NCBI RefSeq assembly: GCF_014495845.1
Contig: NZ_CP061080.1
Coordinates: 1,167,001-1,231,000, forward strand
DNA length: 64,000 nucleotides
Source: Aquibium microcysteis
Lineage (GTDB): Bacteria; Pseudomonadota; Alphaproteobacteria; Rhizobiales; Rhizobiaceae
Reading direction: 5' to 3'
Below the pieces are notes generated by a model that had not been told where the DNA came from, ran no database searches, and saw only the letters and a list, made by a program, of their open reading frames with translations. Below, in pieces: positions 15,834 through 23,971 of this stretch (positions are counted from its first letter, which is position 1; every line of letters begins with the position of its first letter). The position numbers and the translations under genes were made by a program.

Positions 15834-16658
15834 CTATTTCGCGGCGGCCTTCTTGTCCGTGCCCTTGCCGCGCCTGCGGCCGCCGCCGGACTTCTCCTTC
15901 ACGGCGACGGTCTCCTCCTCCGCCGCCGACTTCTTCTTCAGGCGGATGCGGACCATGCGATCCTCGCCCTGCTCGACGTCGAAGGCCGCGGTCTTGCGCA
16001 CGAGGTCCGACAGCTTGCGGAAGCCGTAGGAGCGCGGATCGAAATCGGGGTAGCGGTTGACCAGCTGCGTGCCGACGGCGCCGAGATAGGCCCAGCCGTC
16101 GGCGCTTTCCATCTCGGCCAGCACGCGGCGGATGAGCGGCACGGCGTCGGCCGGCGGCTGCAGCGTGCCGGACGGACGCTCGTCGCTGGTCTCGGTGCTG
16201 TCGGCGGCCGCGCCGGGCAGGAGGTTCTCGGTGTAGATGAAGCGGCGGCAGGCCTGGCGGAAGCTCTCCGGCGTCTTCTGTTCGCCGAAGCCGAACACGT
16301 CGATGCCCTGCTCGCGGATGCGCGAGGCGAGCCGCGTGAAGTCGCTGTCGGACGAAACGAGGCAGAAGCCGTCGAAGCGGCCGGTGTGGAGGAGGTCCAT
16401 CGCGTCGATGACGAGCGTGATGTCGGAGGCATTCTTGCCCGTCGTATAGGCGAACTGCTGGTGCGGCACGATGGCGTGCTTGGCCAGCACGTCGATCCAG
16501 GCCTTGGAGCGGCTGCTGGAGAAATCGCCATAGATGCGCCGCACGCTGGCCTCGCCGATCTTGGCGATTTCCTCGAACAGACCGCCGGCGATCTTGGCGG
16601 AGGCGTTGTCGGCGTCGATCAGGACGGCGAGGCGAGGGGAGCGGTCTGGGGAAGCCAT
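15834..16658 (-). CDS. NYN-domain (LabA/DUF88-type) protein with C-terminal OST-HTH/LOTUS domain
   Basis: The protein has 274 residues from ATG 16658. Residues about 10-155 are a PIN-like NYN nuclease domain: LAVLIDADNASA supplies the first acidic pair, then ITLVIDAMDLLHTGRFDGFCLVSSDSDFTRLA the other acidic residues. Residues about 175-245 (VPLIRRVLAEMESADGWAYL to FRKLSDLVRKTAAFDV) fit an OST-HTH/LOTUS RNA-binding domain. The tail is Lys-rich. This domain pair occurs in bacterial proteins thought to cut or bind structured RNA. It lies 56 bases upstream of dddP on the same strand, probably by chance. Confidence 0.82.
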   Translation of the reverse strand: MASPDRSPRLAVLIDADNASAKIAGGLFEEIAKIGEASVRRIYGDFSSSRSKAWIDVLAKHAIVPHQQFAYTTGKNASDITLVIDAMDLLHTGRFDGFCLVSSDSDFTRLASRIREQGIDVFGFGEQKTPESFRQACRRFIYTENLLPGAAADSTETSDERPSGTLQPPADAVPLIRRVLAEMESADGWAYLGAVGTQLVNRYPDFDPRSYGFRKLSDLVRKTAAFDVEQGEDRMVRIRLKKKSAAEEETVAVKEKSGGGRRRGKGTDKKAAAK

Positions 16659-16896
16659 GGCGTTTCCGTTCTTCCTGGCGCGGCAGCCGCCCTGGGTCGG
16701 GCGCGGTGCGGCTCGTTGGCCCGGTCGGCCGGGCGGGAAAGACCGTCCGCCGTGCCCGCGTTGCATGCGCGGCCATCGGGCGGGACGAGTCCGCCCCTAC
16801 ATTGCAGATGGCCCCCGCCGCCGCAATCGCCATCGCTGACCGGGGTGCCGCCACGCGGTATCGGAGACGCGGGAGGCCGAGGCCTCCCGTCCATGC

Positions 16897-19470
16897 TCAT
16901 CCCCGCATCTTCTCGCCCGTCGGATCGAACAGCGGCTCGACGTTGATCCGTGCGGCGCAGCGGCGGCCGAGGATCTCGATCTCGAACAGGCCCTCGCTCT
17001 CGTCGGTCGCGAGTGCCGCCGGTACGTAGCCCTGCGCCATCGACTTCTGGACGGAGTGGGCATAGCCGCCCGACGTCACCCAGCCGACCACGCGCCAGTC
17101 GCCGTCGCGGATGCCGCGGATCGAGGCCGCGCCATAGTCGGCCTCGGAGCCGGTGGCGACCTGGCCGTCCTTGCCGTAGCGCTTCGGCCCGTGGCCCTCG
17201 GGCGCGGCGACCGTGCCGTGGTCGGTGTCGCCGACCTTGGCCCAGATCGGCTCGTCGCCCATGACGTCGGCGTCGACGGCATCGACCACCAGCGACACGC
17301 GGCGCAGCTTCGGCCCCTCGGCCTTCTCCTTCGCGGCGGCCTCCCGGCCGATGAAGTCGTTCTTCTCCAGCTTCACGAAACGCTCCATGCCGCCTTCGAA
17401 GGGGCCGTAGATGGGGCGAAGCTCGCGGTACCAGGTGGGGAAGTTCTTTTCGAGCCGCATCGAGAGCAGGGCGCGCATGCCGAAATCGACGATGCCGAAC
17501 TCGGCACCCGCCGCCTTGATCGCCGCATAGACGAGCCGCTGGTAGGCCGGAGCCATCCAGATCTCGTAGCCCAGATCGCCGGTATAGGTGATGCGGTTGA
17601 CCATGCAGGGGGCGCCGCCGACCGCCATCTCGCGGAAATCCATGAAGCGGAAGGCGGCACTCGACACGTCGACGTCGACCAGCTTGGCGAGCAGCGCCTG
17701 GCTCTTCGGCCCGGCGATCGACAGCCCGACCAGCGTCTGGTCGAAGCGGTGGATGCGGACGGAGCCGTCCTTCGGCAGATGCTGTTCGAACCAGCGCATG
17801 TGGTACTTCTGCGCCGCCGACGAGCCCCAGATCATGAACCGGTCCCCACCGGTATTGGCGATCGTGAAATCGCCGATCAGCTTGCCGTTCTCGTTGAGCA
17901 TGGGGGTCAGCACGATGCGGCCGGCCTTCGGCATGCGGTTGGTCATCAGCCGGTTGAGGAAGGCCTCTGCACCGGCGCCGGTCACCTCGTACTTGGCGAA
18001 GTTGGCGATCTCCGTGACGCCGACGCGTTCGCGCGTCGCGCGAACTTCCGCCCCGACATGCTCGAAATCATTGGAGCGGTGGAAGGAGACGATGTCCTTC
18101 GGCTCGGTGCCTTCCGGCGCGAACCAGAGCGGTGTCTCGAGCCCCCAGGAATCGCCCATGACGGCGTTCTGCGCCAGCATCGTGTCGTAGAGCGGCGTCG
18201 TCTGCGCGGGCCGTGCGGCCGGCAGTTCCTCGTTGGGGAAGCGGATCGAGAAGCGCCGCGAGTAGTTTTCGCGCACCTTGGCGTTGGTGTAGCGCAGGCC
18301 GGCCCACTCGCCGAAGCGGGCGACGTCCATGCCCCAGACGTCGAAGCCCGGATCGCCGTTGACCATCCAGTTCGACAGCGCGAGTCCGACGCCGCCGCCC
18401 TGGCTGAACCCGGCCATGACCGCGCAGGCCGACCAGAAATTGGTCAGGCCCTGCACCGGCCCGACCAGCGGATTGCCGTCGGGGGCGAAGGTGAAGGGGC
18501 CGTTGATGATCTGCTTGATGCCCGCCCTTTCGATCGCCGGGAAGTGGCGGAAGCCCACCTCCAGCGACGGCGCGATGCGGTCGATGTCGGGCTGTAAGAG
18601 TTCGTGGCCGAAATCCCACGGCGTGTTGACCGGCGACCATGGCTTGCAGGCCTTCTCGTAGGTGCCGAGCAGCATGCCCTGCCGCTCCTGGCGCGTATAG
18701 ATCTCGCCCTTGAAGTCGATGACGTGGCAGAGTTCGCGGCCGGTCGCCTGGTTGTATTCCATGACCTCGGGCATGTCCTCGGTCAGCAGATACATGTGCT
18801 CCATGGCCAGAACCGGCAGTTCGACGCCGACCATGCGGCCGATCTCGCGCGCCCACAGCCCGCCGGCATTGACGACATGCTCGCACTTCACCGTGCCGTT
18901 GACGGTGACGACGTTCCAGGTCCCGTCCGGATCCTGGTTCAGCTCCTTGACCGGGTTGCGCAGCACGATCTCCGCCCCCAGCATCTTCGCCGCCTTGGCA
19001 TAGGCATGCGTGGTGCCGGACGGGTCGAGATGGCCCTCGATCGGGTCCCACAGCGCGCCGACGAAATTGGTCTCGTCCATGATCGGGAACATCGCCTTGG
19101 CCTCCGACGGCGTGACGAGCTCGGTGTCCATGCCGAGATAGCGGCACTTGGCGTGCACGAGGCGCAGGAAGTCCATGCGCTCGGGCGTGTCGGCCATCTG
19201 GAAGCCGCCGACGAGATGCAGCCCGCAGGCCTGCCCGGTCAGCTTCTCCAGTTCCTCGTAGAGCGAGATCGTGTAGGCCTGCAGCTTGGCGACGTTGGGA
19301 TCGCCGTTGAGCGTGTGGAAGCCACCCGCCGCATGCCAGGTCGAACCGGAGGTCAGCTCCGAGCGCTCGATCAGCATGATGTCGGTCCACCCGGCCTTGG
19401 CGAGGTGATAGAGGACGGAGCATCCGACGACGCCGCCACCGATGACGACTGCCTTGACGTGGGATTTCAT
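16897..19470 (-). CDS. Dimethylglycine dehydrogenase-type FAD/folate oxidoreductase
   Basis: The protein has 857 residues. The N-terminal half is a DAO-type FAD domain (VVIGGGVVGCSVLYHLAKAG). His46 in SGSTWHAAGG sits where mammalian dimethylglycine and sarcosine dehydrogenases attach FAD covalently. The C-terminal half (from about residue 430) is a GcvT-like aminomethyltransferase domain that binds tetrahydrofolate (VTEIANFAKYEVTGAGAEAF, TYTGDLGYEIWM, ending SVQKSMAQGYVPAAL). It would demethylate dimethylglycine (or sarcosine) and pass formaldehyde to folate. It fits downstream of Bmt. Its start overlaps the DUF559 stop as ATGA. Other methylamine substrates remain possible. Confidence 0.85.
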   Translation of the reverse strand: MKSHVKAVVIGGGVVGCSVLYHLAKAGWTDIMLIERSELTSGSTWHAAGGFHTLNGDPNVAKLQAYTISLYEELEKLTGQACGLHLVGGFQMADTPERMDFLRLVHAKCRYLGMDTELVTPSEAKAMFPIMDETNFVGALWDPIEGHLDPSGTTHAYAKAAKMLGAEIVLRNPVKELNQDPDGTWNVVTVNGTVKCEHVVNAGGLWAREIGRMVGVELPVLAMEHMYLLTEDMPEVMEYNQATGRELCHVIDFKGEIYTRQERQGMLLGTYEKACKPWSPVNTPWDFGHELLQPDIDRIAPSLEVGFRHFPAIERAGIKQIINGPFTFAPDGNPLVGPVQGLTNFWSACAVMAGFSQGGGVGLALSNWMVNGDPGFDVWGMDVARFGEWAGLRYTNAKVRENYSRRFSIRFPNEELPAARPAQTTPLYDTMLAQNAVMGDSWGLETPLWFAPEGTEPKDIVSFHRSNDFEHVGAEVRATRERVGVTEIANFAKYEVTGAGAEAFLNRLMTNRMPKAGRIVLTPMLNENGKLIGDFTIANTGGDRFMIWGSSAAQKYHMRWFEQHLPKDGSVRIHRFDQTLVGLSIAGPKSQALLAKLVDVDVSSAAFRFMDFREMAVGGAPCMVNRITYTGDLGYEIWMAPAYQRLVYAAIKAAGAEFGIVDFGMRALLSMRLEKNFPTWYRELRPIYGPFEGGMERFVKLEKNDFIGREAAAKEKAEGPKLRRVSLVVDAVDADVMGDEPIWAKVGDTDHGTVAAPEGHGPKRYGKDGQVATGSEADYGAASIRGIRDGDWRVVGWVTSGGYAHSVQKSMAQGYVPAALATDESEGLFEIEILGRRCAARINVEPLFDPTGEKMRG

Positions 19471-19856
19471 GAGGTGAGTTCCGTGCGTTTGGACGTGGGT
19501 TCAGACGAGGCGAACACGAAGCGCAGATCCCCTGCGACGACGTCTTCGGAAAGGCGGCCGTCGAGTGCGGCCAGGATGGTTTCGCAGACGGCGGTGCGTC
19601 GGCGAAGGATGTCTTCGTTCCAGAACCGGATCGTCGACCAGCCTTCGCGCCGAAGATAGCCGTCGCGGCGCTGATCGTGCCCGCTGCCGGCGTGCTGGCT
19701 GCCGTCGACCTCGACGATCAGTCTTGCCCGGCGACAGGCGAAATCGGCGATGTACGGTCCGATCGGCAGTTGGCGGACGAAGTGAAACCCTCCGAGGCGC
19801 CTGGCCTTGAGTTCGATCCAGAGCAGTGCCTCTTCACGGGTGCCGTCCTGCCGCAT
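19467..19856 (-). CDS. DUF559-family (Vsr-like endonuclease fold) protein
   Basis: The protein has 129 residues from ATG 19856. The core matches DUF559: LLWIELKARRLGGFHFVRQ, IGPYIADFACRRARLIVEVDGSQH and STIRFWNEDILRRR. This is a Vsr/restriction-endonuclease-like fold with an acidic residue in the VEVDG strand. Its stop codon shares ATGA with the dimethylglycine dehydrogenase start. The N terminus begins abruptly, without a ribosome-binding site, only 31 bases from the tandem repeat block, so the native 5-prime end may have been replaced by the repeat. The open frame continues upstream through the repeat without a stop. Confidence 0.7.
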   Translation of the reverse strand: MRQDGTREEALLWIELKARRLGGFHFVRQLPIGPYIADFACRRARLIVEVDGSQHAGSGHDQRRDGYLRREGWSTIRFWNEDILRRRTAVCETILAALDGRLSEDVVAGDLRFVFASSEPTSKRTELTS

Positions 19857-19887
19857 GACGCGGGCGTGTTCGGTCGCGCCCGCTTTG

Positions 19888-20738
19888 CGGCGTGATCCGC
19901 GGCGGCTTCCCCCCTCTCCGTCGCCGCTGCGCGGCGCCACCTCTCCCCCCGTTCCGGGTGGAGAGGACGGGCCTCCGGCCTGGCGCCCGTCCTCCACCCC
20001 ACGCAGTGGGGGGAGGTGGCGTCGCGCAGCGACGACGGAGGGGAGGACTTCCTTCGTGCGTCATCACCCGTGGGAGGCGCAAGGACACTGGCAGGCCGGG
20101 AGTCTGCTGCCTCGCGGCGCGATCCGCGGCGGCTTCCCCCCTCTCCGTCGCCGCTGCGCGGCGCCACCTCTCCCCCCGTTCCGGGTGGAGAGGACGGGCC
20201 TCCGGCCTGGCGCCCGTCCTCCACCCCACGCAGTGGGGGGGAGGTGGCGTCGCGCAGCGACGACGGAGGGGGGGATTTCCCTCGTGCGTCGTCACCCGGG
20301 GGGTTCGCAAGAACACTGGCCGGTCGGGAGGAGGCAGCCTCGCGGCGTGATCCGCGGCGGCTTCCCCCCTCTCCGTCGCCGCTGCGCGGCGCCACCTCTC
20401 CCCCCGTTCCGGGTGGAGAGGACGGGCCTCCGGCCTGGCGCCCGTCCTCCACCCCACGCAGTGGGGGGGAGGTGGCGTCGCGGAGCGACGACGGAGGGGG
20501 GGATTTCGCTCGTGCGTCGTCACCCGGGGGCTTCGCAAGGACACTGGCCGGTCGAGAGTCTGCTGCCTCGCGGCGCGATCCGCGGCGGCTTCCCCCTTCT
20601 CCGTCGCCGCTGCGCGGCGCCACCTCTCCCCCCGTTCCGGGTGGAGAGGACGGGCCTCCGGCCTGGCGCCCGTCCTCCACCCCACGCAGTGGGGGGAGGT
20701 GGCGTCGCGCAGCGACGACGGAGGGGGGGACTTCTGCT
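19888..20738. repeat. Four tandem copies of a 228-bp unit, each with a large palindrome
   Basis: Units begin at about 19888, 20114, 20342 and 20570 (spacing 226-228 bp); the fourth is truncated at about 170 bp. Each contains an imperfect palindrome of about 135 bp. Its left arm reads CTCTCCGTCGCCGCTGCGCG and its right arm GTCGCGCAGCGACGACGGAG, with inner hairpins built on TCTCCACC and CACGCAGTGG. The spacers between palindromes are also similar, so whole units were duplicated. The palindrome resembles common rhizobial intergenic elements. Open frames through the block are by-products of its lack of stops. No other gene is visible between 19857 and 20751. Confidence 0.9.
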
Positions 20739-20751
20739 CCACGCGCCCCTC

Positions 20752-22332
20752 TCAGAAATCCGTCGGTGCGCCGCCCTCGGCGATGCGCTTGTCGACGAAG
20801 GCGTTGAGCTCCTCCTCGATGGCGGGGTCCATGGCGGGGCGTTCGTAGGTGGCGAGGCGCTCTTTCCAGATGCGGTTGGCCTTCTCGAGCGCGGTGGGCG
20901 ATCCGGCCTCGGCCCAGGTCTCGAAATTGCGCCAGTCGGACAGCACCGGCGCGTAGAAGGCGGTCTTGTAGCGGTCCTGGGTGTGCTGGGTGCCGAAGAA
21001 ATGGCCGCCGGGACCGACGTCGCGGATCGCCTCGACGGCGAGCGCGTCGTCCGACAGGTCGAGGGGCGTCAGCATCTCGCTCACCATCTGCAGGAGGTCG
21101 ATGTCGAGGATCGTCTTCTCGAAGGAGGCGCGCAGCCCGCCTTCCAGCCAGCCCGCCGCATGCAGTACGAAATTGCCGCCGCCCTGCACCGCACCCCAGA
21201 GCGAGAACACGCTCTCATAGGCGGCCTGGGCGTCGACGGCATTGGCCGCGCAGGTGTTCGAGGTGCGGTAGGGGATGCGGTACTTCCGCGCGAGCTGGCC
21301 GCCCAGCATCTGCGCCTTCATGTATTCGGGCGTGCCGAAGGCCGGCGCGCCGGATTTCATGTCGACGTTCGAGGTGAAGCCGCCATAGCCGACCGGTGCG
21401 CCCTTCTTCACCATCTGGGTGAAGGCGATGCCGGCCAGCGCTTCGGCATTCTGCTGCACGACGGCCCCGGCGACCGTCACCGGCGCCATGGCGCCGGCCA
21501 GCGTGAACGGCGTGACGATGACGACCTGGCCGTGCGACGACATCTGGATGATGCCCTCCATCATCGGCACGTCGAGCTTCAGCGGCGAGTTGGTGTTGAT
21601 GATGGTGTAGCAGACCGGCGTCGTAAGCAGCTGGTCGTGCGTCAGCCCGTTGGCGATGCGGCCGATCTCGATGCCGTCGAGATTGCGCTCGCGGCCGAGC
21701 GAATAGATGTGGAAGGCCTTGTCGGTCAGCGTGACGAGGTCGCGGATGCATTCGAGGTGGCGGATCGACGGGTGGATGTCGATCGGTTCGACCGGATAGC
21801 CGCCGGTGGCCGAGATGACGTTGTGCATCTGGGCGAGCTTGACGAGGTTGCGGAAGTCGGTGCGGTTGCCGGGCCGGCGGCCATTGTCGAGGTCGGAGCA
21901 GTTAGGCGCCGACGCGACCTGGGCGAAGACCAGATTGTCGCCGCCGAAATCGATCGAATGGTCGCGGTTGCGGGCGTGGACGCGAAACTCCGACGGCGCG
22001 TGCGAGACCCAGTCCAGGATCATCGCCGGATCGAAGCGGACCCGCTCCGAGCCCTCCCGCACGTCGGCACCGGCCTCCTTCATGATCCGGCGGGCACCCT
22101 CGTGCAGGACGTCGAGGCCGATCTCCGACAGCACCCGCAACGAGGCGAGGTGGATCGATTCCAGCTGGTCTTCCGACACGATGGCCGTGGGCGGGAAGGG
22201 ACGCTTCAGGCGCCGGAAGGGGGGCTGCTCGAAGCTCGCCGAGCCGCTGGCGCGCTTGCCGGCACGCCCGCCGCCGCGGCGTGCGCGATCCGCGCCGGGC
22301 GCGGGCTCGAGGGCCGGAATCTCGTCGGTCAT
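20752..22332 (-). CDS. MttB-family (trimethylamine methyltransferase-like) corrinoid methyltransferase
   Basis: The protein has 526 residues from ATG 22332. After a basic, Gly/Arg-rich N terminus it follows the MttB family throughout, for example LLTTPVCYTIINTNSPLKLD, TPFTLAGAMAPVTVAGAVVQ, TSNTCAANAVDAQAAYES and VGPGGHFFGTQHTQ. No in-frame amber codon interrupts it, so it belongs to the non-pyrrolysine branch, whose studied members demethylate glycine betaine or other quaternary amines with a corrinoid protein. No corrinoid protein or reactivase gene is nearby, so the methyl acceptor is unknown. Its place next to the dimethylglycine dehydrogenase suggests a shared pathway. Confidence 0.82.
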   Translation of the reverse strand: MTDEIPALEPAPGADRARRGGGRAGKRASGSASFEQPPFRRLKRPFPPTAIVSEDQLESIHLASLRVLSEIGLDVLHEGARRIMKEAGADVREGSERVRFDPAMILDWVSHAPSEFRVHARNRDHSIDFGGDNLVFAQVASAPNCSDLDNGRRPGNRTDFRNLVKLAQMHNVISATGGYPVEPIDIHPSIRHLECIRDLVTLTDKAFHIYSLGRERNLDGIEIGRIANGLTHDQLLTTPVCYTIINTNSPLKLDVPMMEGIIQMSSHGQVVIVTPFTLAGAMAPVTVAGAVVQQNAEALAGIAFTQMVKKGAPVGYGGFTSNVDMKSGAPAFGTPEYMKAQMLGGQLARKYRIPYRTSNTCAANAVDAQAAYESVFSLWGAVQGGGNFVLHAAGWLEGGLRASFEKTILDIDLLQMVSEMLTPLDLSDDALAVEAIRDVGPGGHFFGTQHTQDRYKTAFYAPVLSDWRNFETWAEAGSPTALEKANRIWKERLATYERPAMDPAIEEELNAFVDKRIAEGGAPTDF

Positions 22333-22551
22333 GCGCGTCCCCGCGGGAAGGTCGGTTTCATTGCGGGCATATTGGCGGCGCGGCATGCCGGGGATAGCGG
22401 AGGCGGCGACCAGAAGGGCAAGGGATGCGACATGGCCGCCCGCAGTTCCCGCCGCCGCCCGGCCGGCCTGTGCGCCGCGCCGTCCGACTGGCCGACCGTC
22501 GCCCGCGGGCTGGCTCTCGACGGCGGCGGCCGGCGCGGCTAGGGCCTTGCG

Positions 22552-23724
22552 ATGGTAACCCCCGCTCCGCTCCCGTCAGCGCCCCTTCCCGTCGCCGCCC
22601 TCGCCGGCGTCACCGCCACGGTCACGGTCTTCGCGCTCGCCCAGGGCCTGTCCTATCCGCTGTTTACCTTCCTGATGCAGGAGCAGGGCATGCCGCCGGC
22701 CCTGATCGGCCTGTCGGCGGCGATGACGCCGCTCGGCATCATCGCCTCGGCGCCCTTCGTGCCGCGGCTGACGCGACTGGTCGGCGGGCCGCGGCTCGCC
22801 ATCGCCTGCGCCATCACCGCCTCGGTGCTGCTCTTTCTCGTCGGCTGGCTGCAGAACGGCTGGGCCTGGTTCCTGCTGCGCTTCCTGATCGGCGTGGCGA
22901 TCGACCCGCTCTACGTGCTGTCGGAGGTCTGGATGATCTCGCTGGCACCGGCCGCCAAACGCGGGCGGATCATGGGGCTCTACACCGCCATCGTCGGGGC
23001 GGGGTTCGCCGGCGGGCCGCTGACGCTCTATCTCGTCGGAACGGCCGGCTGGGCGCCCTTCGGCATCGGCATCGCGGCCTTTCTCCTGTGTGTCGTCATC
23101 CTGCTCGTCATCGGGCCGCGCCTGCCCACCATGCTGGACGACCACGCCGCCGTGCCGCTGAAGGATTTTCTGCACCTCGCCCCGGCGCTGCTCATGGCGA
23201 CCGCGGTGGCGGCGGCCTTCGAGCAGTCGGTCTTGTCGCTGCTGCCGGTCTATGGCGCCGCCTACGGCATCGCTGCCGCCACGATGGCGGCGCTGCTGAC
23301 CGTTATGATCTCGGGCAACATCGTGCTGCAGCTCCCGCTCGGGCTCATCGCCGAGCGGATCAGCCCGCGTCTGCTCCTGATCGCCTGCGCGGGCATCAGC
23401 GCTGCGGGTGCAGCCATGATGCCGCTGCTCATCCAGACGGTGGCGATCTGGCCGCTGCTCTTCGTCGTCGGCGCCACGGGCTACGGCATCTACACCATGG
23501 CGCTGATCGAACTCGGCAACCGCTTCACCGGCTCGGCGCTGGTGGCCGGCAATGCGGCCTTCGCCGTCATGTGGGGGGTCGGCGGCATCGCCGGCCCGCC
23601 CGGCGCCGGCTTCGCCATCCAGGCCTTCGGGCCGCAGGGACTGCCGGTCGTGATGGTGGCGATGTGCGCGGCACTGGTCGCCTTCGCGCTGTACCGGGAG
23701 ACGGTGCGGCGGCGCGGCGGCTGA
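22552..23724 (+). CDS. Major facilitator superfamily transporter
   Basis: The protein has 390 residues and about twelve hydrophobic spans in two six-helix halves. The MFS signature region after span 2 is present in degenerate form (PFVPRLTRLVGGPRLA), and a second half-motif appears around LIAERISPRLLL. It resembles YcaD-like and related small-molecule exporters, but the substrate cannot be read. It is divergent from the MttB-family gene with a 219-base gap, and might carry a methylated amine or a degradation product; that is only context. Confidence 0.82.
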   Translation: MVTPAPLPSAPLPVAALAGVTATVTVFALAQGLSYPLFTFLMQEQGMPPALIGLSAAMTPLGIIASAPFVPRLTRLVGGPRLAIACAITASVLLFLVGWLQNGWAWFLLRFLIGVAIDPLYVLSEVWMISLAPAAKRGRIMGLYTAIVGAGFAGGPLTLYLVGTAGWAPFGIGIAAFLLCVVILLVIGPRLPTMLDDHAAVPLKDFLHLAPALLMATAVAAAFEQSVLSLLPVYGAAYGIAAATMAALLTVMISGNIVLQLPLGLIAERISPRLLLIACAGISAAGAAMMPLLIQTVAIWPLLFVVGATGYGIYTMALIELGNRFTGSALVAGNAAFAVMWGVGGIAGPPGAGFAIQAFGPQGLPVVMVAMCAALVAFALYRETVRRRGG

Positions 23725-23763
23725 TCGGGGCCGCCGGCTCGATTTCGCTGTCTGCAACGCCGC

Positions 23764-23793
23764 TTGAACCGCGGGCCCGGCCTCGTCTACACT
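23764..23793 (+). promoter_or_regulatory. Possible sigma-70 promoter
   Basis: TTGAAC (23764-23769) and TACACT (23788-23793) are separated by 18 bases, upstream of the aminotransferase gene. The start would fall near 23800, exactly at the ATG of a 41-codon open frame (23800-23925) that ends 46 bases before the aminotransferase ATG. Confidence 0.4.
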
Positions 23794-23971
23794 GCGAGAA
23801 TGCCTCTTTCGGCCCGCACCAGCAGGAAGCAGTCTGTCGCCGTGACGCCGTCGCGGCGGACGCTCCACGCCGAGCTTTTGCGGCTCTGCGCCCGTATCGG
23901 CTACTCGCCGCCGGTCTCCCGCTGAATCCGCCTCCGGCTCTGCCGGAACGACGTCATCGGAGACAGAGATC

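Noticed and set aside
19718-20807. Open frames of 260-320 codons on both strands across the tandem repeats
   Set aside because: They only translate the repeated palindromes, and both strands are equally open.
20752-22332. Pyrrolysine-containing trimethylamine methyltransferase
   Set aside because: The MttB-family frame has no internal amber codon and reads straight through.
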